Both the position numbers and the translations under genes were made by a program. Shown here in pieces: positions 1 to 5,228 of a stretch of 7,170 nucleotides of DNA. Position 1 is the first letter of the stretch. Every line of letters starts with the position of its first letter. The DNA is from Desulfobacteraceae bacterium (GTDB taxonomy: Bacteria > Desulfobacterota > Desulfobacteria > Desulfobacterales > Desulfobacteraceae): contig DAOWDR010000012.1 in assembly GCA_030638935.1 (NCBI GenBank), positions 1-7,170 of the forward strand, given 5' to 3'. The notes under the pieces are model-generated. The model searched no databases. It saw only the letters and a list, made by a program, of their open reading frames with translations, and had not been told where the DNA came from.

Positions 1-148
1 CTTCATCCAACAGGGCTTGCTGATTCTTATCAATGGGATTTTGTTCCAACGCAAAAAACAAACCTTTAAAAAGAACAGCCACATCCGCATCCAGTGCTTT
101 TTTAAGCCTGCTTGGTTTGACATTAAAATCATCCCGTATATTCAGCAT
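1..148 (-). CDS. Partial phage-tail-module protein, function unknown (5' end only)
   Basis: An open frame begins at ATG 148-146 and stays open to the left edge, giving the first 49 residues (MLNIRDDFNVKPSRLKKALD at the start). The ATG overlaps the stop codon of the preceding chaperone gene (TGA 144-142) by seven bases, which suggests translational coupling. A short purine stretch, AGGAAGC, sits just before the start and may serve as a weak ribosome binding site. The visible part is charged and probably helical, with one short hydrophobic patch (VAVLFKGLFFALE, residues 23-35). In contractile-tailed phages the gene after the chaperone is often the tape measure protein or a small gene before it, so this may be the start of either. 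That is position-based inference; I recognise no family in these 49 residues. Confidence 0.6.
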   Translation of the reverse strand, partial: MLNIRDDFNVKPSRLKKALDADVAVLFKGLFFALEQNPIDKNQQALLDE

Positions 149-636
149 GCTTCCTGGCTTTCGGATCGGTTCTGACGTATCATTTCAATATACATCAACA
201 CCTGTCCCAATGTGAGGTCAGAAATTTGTTGGGGTGACCAGCCAAACTCCCTGGCCAGAATAAAACAAGCCTTGGCCATGGGCTCTTGAACCGCTTGGGT
301 TAGTTCATCCTCGCTGGCCTTTAATCCGCTTATTCGTTGAACCTCACCCAGTATATAACGAATGAGACCACTGTTTAATTTCATCACATTCTCATAACTC
401 AACACAGGCTCTATAACCGACTCTTTCACCATAAGTGCCGACATCAATCCATCGTCGTCCCGGGATGCTTTTAAGATACGTTGCACAGAATTCATGGACA
501 AGGGTCTTAACTTAATCTTTAATTTCGGGCTGTCTTCAGATTCCAGCTGCCCCGGGTTAATCACCTCGTCCGGTACTTCCATATCATAACTGAGCGTACT
601 GCCGGCCAACAACTCTTCGGCGCTTAAATAAGCCAT
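142..636 (-). CDS. Putative phage tail assembly chaperone
   Basis: This 164-residue protein follows the tail tube gene after only three bases. Its ribosome site (GGAGG, eight bases before ATG) lies inside the end of the tube gene, so the two are tightly coupled. Residues about 40-105 resemble the N-terminal part of tail assembly chaperones: a KIKLRPLS strand, helices, and the ending GEVQRISGL. Residues about 120-153 form a second small helical unit around FGWSPQQISDLTLGQVLMYI, similar in style to the short C-terminal units that many phages append by frameshifting. Such chaperones bind the tape measure protein and guide tail tube polymerisation in the cytoplasm, and are not in the finished particle. 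The assignment rests on position (sheath, tube, chaperone) plus this resemblance. A different small tail protein remains possible. Confidence 0.6.
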   Translation of the reverse strand: MAYLSAEELLAGSTLSYDMEVPDEVINPGQLESEDSPKLKIKLRPLSMNSVQRILKASRDDDGLMSALMVKESVIEPVLSYENVMKLNSGLIRYILGEVQRISGLKASEDELTQAVQEPMAKACFILAREFGWSPQQISDLTLGQVLMYIEMIRQNRSESQEAC

Positions 637-639
637 TAT

Positions 640-1137
640 TTAAGCCTCCGCATCGTCTACACCAACCCATAGGGCCTGGAAGCCGACCTTTTCCATTACA
701 AAGTCGTCTTCGGGAATATCAAAGGACCAATTATCCAGTTTTACGCCGTACAGGGTCACGGCAGATGATGTGCCTGCCTTGGCCGGATTTTCCATGCGCA
801 GACTCAAATTAAATGTTGGGCTGATAAAAGTGCCTGCCGGGCGACTTGATGCCGCATCTCCAAGAAACATTTTCAGCAGGGCTCCGTTGATGAAGGCACG
901 GTCAATACTTCCATGGACATTGACATTACCCGGCCGCAGCTCGGTTGCATAACGCTGTCCCAATTCATGAAAGGGTTTTAAATCAGATTCCACATTCACC
1001 GATACACCCGTAACTCTTCCCACCGGCGTTAATGAATATGCATCTATTACCGCCTGGGCACTATCCCCTTCTGCGCCGCTATCGACGGAAACGGATATGG
1101 AGCCGTCTGAACCTCTATATACATTGGAATTGGCCAT
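640..1137 (-). CDS. Phage tail tube protein (major tail tube of a contractile tail)
   Basis: This 165-residue protein would polymerise as stacked rings to form the inner tube of a contractile tail, inside the sheath encoded just upstream. It is beta-rich with few charged helices. Residues about 44-95 (SVNVESDLKPFHELGQRYAT, followed by a GNVNVHGS strand and a helix with NGALLKMFLG) match the general layout of tail tube proteins. The C-terminal segment, LDNWSFDIPEDDFVMEKVGF, is the strand pair usual in this fold. Its length is normal for the family. The start is well supported: ATG 1137-1135 has AAGGAGA about eight bases upstream. The gene lies 47 bases after the sheath gene and is followed by the putative chaperone, the usual sheath-tube-chaperone order. 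The exact tube subfamily is not resolved. Confidence 0.8.
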   Translation of the reverse strand: MANSNVYRGSDGSISVSVDSGAEGDSAQAVIDAYSLTPVGRVTGVSVNVESDLKPFHELGQRYATELRPGNVNVHGSIDRAFINGALLKMFLGDAASSRPAGTFISPTFNLSLRMENPAKAGTSSAVTLYGVKLDNWSFDIPEDDFVMEKVGFQALWVGVDDAEA

Positions 1138-1184
1138 TGAATACTCTCCTTCTTATTTTAAACTCATATCAAAGTGTAAAAAGA

Positions 1185-2846
1185 TTACGACAAATTCATA
1201 ATAACTTTGACATAATCAATACTGAATGTGGGTTTCAGGTAAAGTGTGACTAGTGCCACTCCTGCAATCTCCTGTGCACGGGTAGCAGTTACTTCCAATT
1301 GAAAGTCTGTGAGCTGCTCATCCAGTAACATCTGGGATAAAAACCCATTTAGTGTGCCATACATTGCGCCGCGAACCCGTGCATTATTAAGTTTGCCGAT
1401 ATAAGGCAGTGTGGCACGGCGCACACCTTCCTTGGCATAATCAACAATCCTGCGAATGGAGATCTGTTTAAAGGCACCCGTATCAGTGGTAATCCCTTTA
1501 ACAACACGATAACCTGCTTTTTTCTCAATCACCAGCACCCGATTATTTAACAAATTTTTAATTTTCCCGTCGTTGTAGTCGGTGGTGATGCCCGGTATTT
1601 TTAAGGTTTTATTTGTGGGGCTGACGTGGACGGCAAGGGATGCAACCAGGCCTGCTACCGCCGCTGCAGTATAAGCCGGCGGTAGCTTTACTTCTCCGCC
1701 GCCGATCAAATCAATGGCTTTAATGCCCGGCGCTGTTAAGATCACCCTGTCATCTGCAACCCCATCGGCATTTGCAGCAACTGCCGACGCTGAATCTTCA
1801 TCCGCACCCACAAAGGTTAACCGTTCTTTTCCCGTGTTTTCTGTTTTCTCTGCATGGGCTGAAAGCGCAGCCGCTGCATCACTAAACCTGAGCCCGGCCA
1901 GTACAACAAGATTCACAGACTCGGTATCCAGTTGTTCAAGGGATAGGGTATATTGGGAAGTACCTGCGGTTTCCCCGTTTGCACCCCCCTCCAGAGGAAG
2001 AGCATCGGTCATAACATCGGGCAATCTCAGGTCCGAACCTGTGGCGATAGAGCTAATAACCAGAACAGAGGCGTTGTCAATATCACGCTTCAAATCTGTG
2101 GCATCTACAACGGTATAGGTTTCCTTAACATTAATATAACTGATTTCAATATCACGACATGCTGTCTGCAACACTTCGTAATAAGCCAAAATTGAATCTG
2201 TGTTAACCGGCAGATCATCTGCGTGGAATGTCATGGTTCCCGTTACAGAATCCACATGTACTTTGCCCTTTGCAGCAGAGCCTGTGGTGGCCAGTTTAAG
2301 CCTGAACGTCTGCCCGGTATCACCCCTGGTTAACTTAACAGCATTTCGAGGTGAATCGGCGATATTGGAATGCAAGGGCTGTAAGGGATCTGCTGTAACG
2401 TTCTGGCTACGATTTTCAACATAACCATTTTGCGAGGCTGTTTTAGCCCTGACATAAATACGATGGCCCCAGGTTCCCTTTGTTTTTGCTGTTAGAGTAA
2501 CCACATCACCGGTACCATCCACCAGGGTTCTTGCGGCGGCAGATGCACTGTTTTTAGCAGTTCTCACTGCATATGCCGTGGATGCACCATTTGCAAACGC
2601 CTGCTGCAAAGCCCTCACAAGTGTCAACTCGTTGCTGTCTCCATCCACCCATGCATCATATTCGCCAAACACCTCACGGGCCTCGGCAAAACTTGACAGC
2701 AGGGCGACGGAATCGACCATACCTTTATTGGCAGTACCCACAATCCCCAAATTACCTGTTGCGATACCGCTAACCCCGATTAAACCTTCTGCTCGGACAT
2801 CAATATAGGTGCCCGGTATTATCATCTCCGTAATTGATTCTGCCAC
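1185..2846 (-). CDS. Contractile tail sheath protein
   Basis: This 553-residue protein forms the outer contractile sheath that shortens to drive the inner tube through a target envelope. The N-terminus shows the classic sheath opening: PGTYIDV at residues 11-17, GIVGTANKG at 34-42, SSFAEAREVFG at 51-61 and QAFANGASTAYAVR at 82-95. The middle (about 100-450) is a variable, surface-type region and the subtilisin-like sheath core. Residues about 459-553 match the conserved C-terminal sheath domain: RRIVDYAKEGVRR, then PYIGKLNNARVRG, then a final strand LVTLYLKPTFSIDYVKVIMN, the kind of extension that links subunits. The start is GTG 2846-2844, supported by GGGAGAGG a few bases upstream, so the encoded N-terminus is MAESITEM. 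The size is normal for phage sheaths, and there is one sheath copy, unlike the several paralogues of many Afp/PVC-type injection systems. Confidence 0.93.
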   Translation of the reverse strand: MAESITEMIIPGTYIDVRAEGLIGVSGIATGNLGIVGTANKGMVDSVALLSSFAEAREVFGEYDAWVDGDSNELTLVRALQQAFANGASTAYAVRTAKNSASAAARTLVDGTGDVVTLTAKTKGTWGHRIYVRAKTASQNGYVENRSQNVTADPLQPLHSNIADSPRNAVKLTRGDTGQTFRLKLATTGSAAKGKVHVDSVTGTMTFHADDLPVNTDSILAYYEVLQTACRDIEISYINVKETYTVVDATDLKRDIDNASVLVISSIATGSDLRLPDVMTDALPLEGGANGETAGTSQYTLSLEQLDTESVNLVVLAGLRFSDAAAALSAHAEKTENTGKERLTFVGADEDSASAVAANADGVADDRVILTAPGIKAIDLIGGGEVKLPPAYTAAAVAGLVASLAVHVSPTNKTLKIPGITTDYNDGKIKNLLNNRVLVIEKKAGYRVVKGITTDTGAFKQISIRRIVDYAKEGVRRATLPYIGKLNNARVRGAMYGTLNGFLSQMLLDEQLTDFQLEVTATRAQEIAGVALVTLYLKPTFSIDYVKVIMNLS

Positions 2847-2867
2847 GATACCTCTCCCTGTAAATTA

Positions 2868-2897
2868 CGATTAATCGAATAGATTTTAGTTAACTAA
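2868..2897. repeat. Two short palindromes in the gap before the sheath gene
   Basis: The 61-base gap between the first tail gene and the sheath contains two perfect palindromes: CGATTAATCG at 2868-2877 and TTAGTTAACTAA at 2886-2897. The second lies just after the upstream gene's stop codon. They have no central loop, so they are more plausible as protein binding sites or chance AT-rich symmetry than as RNA hairpins. Neither is followed by a T-run on the transcribed strand, so I do not call a terminator. Confidence 0.3.
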
Positions 2898-2907
2898 GAA
2901 ATTTTAA

Positions 2908-3411
2908 TTAACCAACGACAAAGTCTTCTTCTAACTCACCTTCCAGGCGGACGGGAATTTGATTGATAATACCGGTTCCGGGTACTTCTTCAAATTGATA
3001 CTCAAAGGTTACATTGATCCCAACAGACATTCGCCATAGTTTTCCATCATCAAAATAATCCGGTCCCTTGGACCCAGTCAGGTCCAATTTCCTGAAAATT
3101 CCATTTAAAGTAGCCGTACCACCCATATTAAAAACTTCAGTCATGAAAGCCCGCGATCTATCAACCACATTTTGACTTTCATCCGACCAGAGATGGGTAT
3201 CAATACTTGCAAGAAATTGGCCCTGTATTATTATTTTATTGGCAATAGGATCTTCCTGGTGGACACCGATGCCATTTTTTTCTTTTTTAATACCCCTTAA
3301 AACCACGACATCATCGGGCAATCTGTTTGGGTTGCCAGAAGGTAAAGGAAGCGAACCAACAAGGTTATCAAGGTGATCCCACATTTCAGAAACTGCCGCT
3401 GAAAAACTCAT
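2908..3411 (-). CDS. Putative tail terminator / tail completion protein
   Basis: This is a 167-residue protein from ATG 3411-3409. An in-frame TTG at 3423 would add MVHT (171 residues). Neither start has a clear ribosome binding site, unlike the other complete tail genes here. The protein sits immediately upstream of the sheath, where tail terminator (gpU- or Mu gpJ-like) and neck proteins are commonly encoded. The body alternates strands and helices, with SQNVVDRSRAFMTEVFNMGG at about residues 104-123 of the longer form. It ends with WRMSVGINVTFEYQFEE, then GIINQIPVRLEGE, a strand-rich tail reminiscent of terminator proteins that cap the tube and sheath. The function is inferred from position and general fold impression, with no motif recognised as diagnostic. 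Alternatives are a neck connector or a baseplate-side accessory. Confidence 0.5.
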   Translation of the reverse strand: MSFSAAVSEMWDHLDNLVGSLPLPSGNPNRLPDDVVVLRGIKKEKNGIGVHQEDPIANKIIIQGQFLASIDTHLWSDESQNVVDRSRAFMTEVFNMGGTATLNGIFRKLDLTGSKGPDYFDDGKLWRMSVGINVTFEYQFEEVPGTGIINQIPVRLEGELEEDFVVG

Positions 3412-3503
3412 TGTATGAACCAAGAAGCAGGGACATATAAAAACAGAGAACCTTTTTTACCGCTGTAACCGGAATTTGGAATCAAGAGAAACAACTGCCG
3501 CTG
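3391..3503. repeat. Eleven-base direct repeat flanking the start of the first tail gene
   Basis: AACTGCCGCTG occurs at 3391-3401, inside the beginning of the first tail gene, and again at 3493-3503 in the spacer, 102 bases apart. Both copies are preceded by GAAAC-like bases. In the gene this segment encodes AAV in FSAAVSEM. The repeat could mark a small duplication or a slip at the element edge, or be chance. Confidence 0.45.
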
Positions 3504-3624
3504 GGATCTGTTTTTTTTTGTGGAAATAAAGCAAGTATTGTCATGCAACCCATTCATGATGCACACCCCTCATCGTGAAAAAATGGATTAAATTTAAAAT
3601 TTTAATTTGCTTTGAGATTTCTAA

Positions 3625-3647
3625 TTACACAATACTTATTATTGTAA
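3625..3647. repeat. Inverted repeat, possible operator
   Basis: TTACACAATA (3625-3634) and TATTGTAA (3640-3647) form an eight-pair inverted repeat with a two-base bulge and a five-base loop (CTTAT). It overlaps a candidate extended -10 element reading toward the tail genes, which would suit a repressor-controlled promoter. The protein that would bind is not in view. Confidence 0.35.
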
Positions 3648-3649
3648 CA
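3641..3649 (-). promoter_or_regulatory. Candidate extended -10 promoter for the tail operon
   Basis: Read on the minus strand, positions 3649-3641 give TGTTACAAT, a TGn extended -10 followed by TACAAT (five of six to consensus). No good -35 lies 16-18 bases upstream. A perfect TTGACA at 3661-3656 is only nine bases away, too close to pair with it. Transcription would start near 3633 and leave a leader of about 220 bases before the first tail gene. This is a pattern match only. Confidence 0.25.
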
Positions 3650-3672
3650 GAACCCTGTCAAGTAAAATTTAT

Positions 3673-3707
3673 TTATTGGATGCTTTTTTCAAAAATCCAT
3701 CCAACAA
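3673..3707. repeat. Imperfect inverted repeat able to form a long hairpin
   Basis: TTGGATG (3676-3682) pairs perfectly with CATCCAA (3698-3704). Beyond one mismatch two more pairs extend the arms to 3673 and 3707. Inside the loop a T-run (3685-3689) faces an A-run (3691-3695), so a second short stem can form. Neither strand has a T-tract right after the stem, so a standard terminator is not supported. A regulatory site or a transcript structure is possible. Confidence 0.4.
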
Positions 3708-3826
3708 TTATATACACATCCCAGTCTAATTTTGCATTTTACGAAAATAAAATCGCATAAAAACTTTATACTTGATTCTATTTACCAAAATGAAGTAAAT
3801 AAACCTAAAGTTTGATATTCTGAAAT

Positions 3827-3868
3827 GTTGCAATAATTTTCTATGGATAATCACTGTGGTGATGCAAC
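3827..3868 (+). promoter_or_regulatory. Nested inverted repeats just upstream of the binding-protein gene
   Basis: An outer pair GTTGCA (3827-3832) and TGCAAC (3863-3868) encloses an inner hairpin, ATCAC (3850-3854) and GTGAT (3859-3863), with a four-base loop TGTG; the two pairs share base 3863. The structure ends about 22 bases before the ribosome site GGGAGGTG at 3890-3897. A GATAAT (five of six to the -10 consensus) lies at 3846-3851 but has no matching -35. The symmetry could be an operator or a 5' leader structure of the sensory operon. Confidence 0.3.
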
Positions 3869-3900
3869 CGCAGCCTATATTTTCTTTTTGGGAGGTGTGA

Positions 3901-5211
3901 ATGCAAAAAAAAGCATTATTCCTATTTTTTTTAGCCATGGCTATAGGCCTCACACTTATTATATTCAGCCGCCAGGATAATGAGAATATCAGGAATTTAA
4001 CAGATAGTGATATTGTCGGTCATAGTAACCAGGATAAACTCTCACCATTTTTTAAAAAAAACAGGACATCAATTTATTTTGGTGTTTCAATATCTAAAAC
4101 TGGCAGATTTTCCGTGGAAGGTGAAAATGTTATCCAAGGTTATGATCTCTGGCAGGAACATGTTAATAAAAATGGCGGAATAAAAATTGATGGTAAATCA
4201 TACCCGGTAAAAATTAAATATTATGACGATAACAGCAGGATTGAAAAAGTAGAAGAAAATATCCTAAGGTTGATAGAGGAAGATAAGGTGGATTTTATTC
4301 TGGGCCCCTTTACCAGCGGATTTAATTTGGCTGCCAGCCAGATAACTGAAAAACATGGTAAAATAATGATAGAATCTGGAGGTGCCTCCGACTCAATTTT
4401 CACAAGGGATCAGCACTTTACCTTTGCAACACAAACTTCAGCCAGTTGGTGGTTTAAAGATTTTTTTGATATGATATCCCAAACAGATCCTGCACCAAAA
4501 ACCTATGCTCTGATAACCCCTGATAAGTTATTTACACGAAGCGTAGCCAAGGGCGTTCAAATATGGGCTGCCACAAAAAAAATCCAAGAAGTGTATTATC
4601 AGGTTATTGACAAAGAAACAGATAATTTTATCCCCTATCTGCTGGAAATGGTGCCGAAAAAACCAGATATTATTATATTAACCAGCCATTACCATGACGC
4701 TGTAGACTTTAGCATACAATTGTCAAAGGTAAAAGAATTGAGACCACAGGCGGTTGTCATGACCATAGGCCCTTCTGAAATAAATTATGTTCAAGATGTG
4801 GGGGAAGGGGCAGAGGGCATGATAGGTGTCACACAATGGGTTGCCAACAGTTCATTTAACGGGCCTGTTTTTGGTACACCCCAGAATTATGCAAGGGAAT
4901 TTATGAATAAATATGGTCAGGTCCCCACCTACCAGGATGCCCAGTCAAGTGCAACAGGGGTAATTTTTCAGTTAGCCCTGGAAAAATGCAGCTCCTTCAA
5001 TGCAAAGGAGGTATTAAAAAATCTCAGAACTCTGGATGTAGAAACCTTTTATGGAAGGGTAAGGTATGATCTAAGGGGTATGAATATCGGGCATAAAATG
5101 GCCCTTGTGCAAATTCAACAGGGCGAGATGAAAGCCATATGGCCCCCAAAAACCGCTGAAAGCGCTATAATATTCCCCCTAAATACCAATAATATAAAGG
5201 AAATCAAATAA
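3901..5211 (+). CDS. Periplasmic binding protein, branched-chain amino acid (LivJ/LivK) type I fold
   Basis: This 436-residue protein has a strong ribosome site (GGGAGGTG) before ATG 3901. Residues 5-22 are hydrophobic (membrane anchor or signal peptide), but there is no lipobox cysteine and no clear A-X-A cleavage site. A polar linker of about 35 residues follows. The type I binding fold starts at about residue 58 (IYFGVSISKTGRFSVEG), with the helix NVIQGYDLWQEHVNKNGGI at 77-94, a DD motif at 109-110, and the ligand-cleft segment GPFTSGFNLAASQITEKHGK at 135-154, followed by IESGGASDSIF. Later parts (PDIIILTSHYHDAVDF, GVTQWV, YQDAQSSATGVIFQLAL) fit the second lobe. The family binds amino acids, amides, urea or aromatic acids; the ligand here cannot be read. 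No permease or ATPase gene is in view and a sensor kinase follows 17 bases downstream, so a sensing role is inferred. Confidence 0.88.
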   Translation: MQKKALFLFFLAMAIGLTLIIFSRQDNENIRNLTDSDIVGHSNQDKLSPFFKKNRTSIYFGVSISKTGRFSVEGENVIQGYDLWQEHVNKNGGIKIDGKSYPVKIKYYDDNSRIEKVEENILRLIEEDKVDFILGPFTSGFNLAASQITEKHGKIMIESGGASDSIFTRDQHFTFATQTSASWWFKDFFDMISQTDPAPKTYALITPDKLFTRSVAKGVQIWAATKKIQEVYYQVIDKETDNFIPYLLEMVPKKPDIIILTSHYHDAVDFSIQLSKVKELRPQAVVMTIGPSEINYVQDVGEGAEGMIGVTQWVANSSFNGPVFGTPQNYAREFMNKYGQVPTYQDAQSSATGVIFQLALEKCSSFNAKEVLKNLRTLDVETFYGRVRYDLRGMNIGHKMALVQIQQGEMKAIWPPKTAESAIIFPLNTNNIKEIK

Positions 5212-5228
5212 GGTTAATTTAAAATTAT

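Larger units (their letters stand above)
3412..3900. other. AT-rich divergent spacer with several inverted repeats; no convincing gene
   Basis: These roughly 490 bases separate two divergent operons, so both should have promoters here. The part from about 3580 to 3850 is very AT-rich; 3601-3660 holds 16 G or C in 60. Short open frames are present on both strands (for example 3575-3760 plus and 3726-3953 minus), but they lack ribosome sites and sensible composition, and one overlaps the binding-protein start. The interval contains a 12-base palindrome TTAAAATTTTAA at 3594-3605, inverted repeats at 3625-3647, 3673-3707 and 3827-3868, and a nine-base T-run at 3511-3519 with no stem before it. 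The right edge of the tail element must fall in or near here. No tRNA or integrase is visible that would mark an attachment site. Confidence 0.7.

Noticed and set aside
142..200. Programmed -1 frameshift joining the chaperone gene to the following frame.
   Set aside because: The following frame is open only from about 185 downward, and no X XXY YYZ-type slippery heptamer is seen there. An overlapping ATG at 148 explains the arrangement more simply.
1714..2118. A 134-codon open frame on the plus strand inside the sheath gene.
   Set aside because: It lies antisense to a confidently identified sheath gene, has no ribosome site and reads as a compositional shadow.
640..2846. Afp/PVC-type extracellular contractile injection system.
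   Set aside because: There is one sheath copy and the tube does not look like the gp19-type tube of those systems. The gene order is that of a myophage tail, though genes beyond the left edge could change this view.
3505..3525. T-run of nine bases as a rho-independent terminator.
   Set aside because: No G+C-rich stem precedes the run on the plus strand, and no plus-strand gene ends upstream of it.
3767..3801. Sigma-70 promoter for the binding-protein gene (TATACT at 3767-3772, or TTGATT 3772-3777 with TAAATA 3796-3801).
   Set aside because: The first has no acceptable -35 and the second has a poor -10. In such AT-rich DNA these matches are expected by chance.
3857..3872. Sigma-54 promoter (GG at 3858-3859, ten bases, GC at 3870-3871).
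   Set aside because: The spacing fits but the flanking bases do not match the -24/-12 consensus, especially the lack of TT before GC, and the start would fall almost on the ribosome site.
3726..3953. A 75-codon minus-strand frame crossing the binding-protein start.
   Set aside because: It overlaps the well-supported ribosome site and start of the binding-protein gene, and its translation resembles no protein I recognise.
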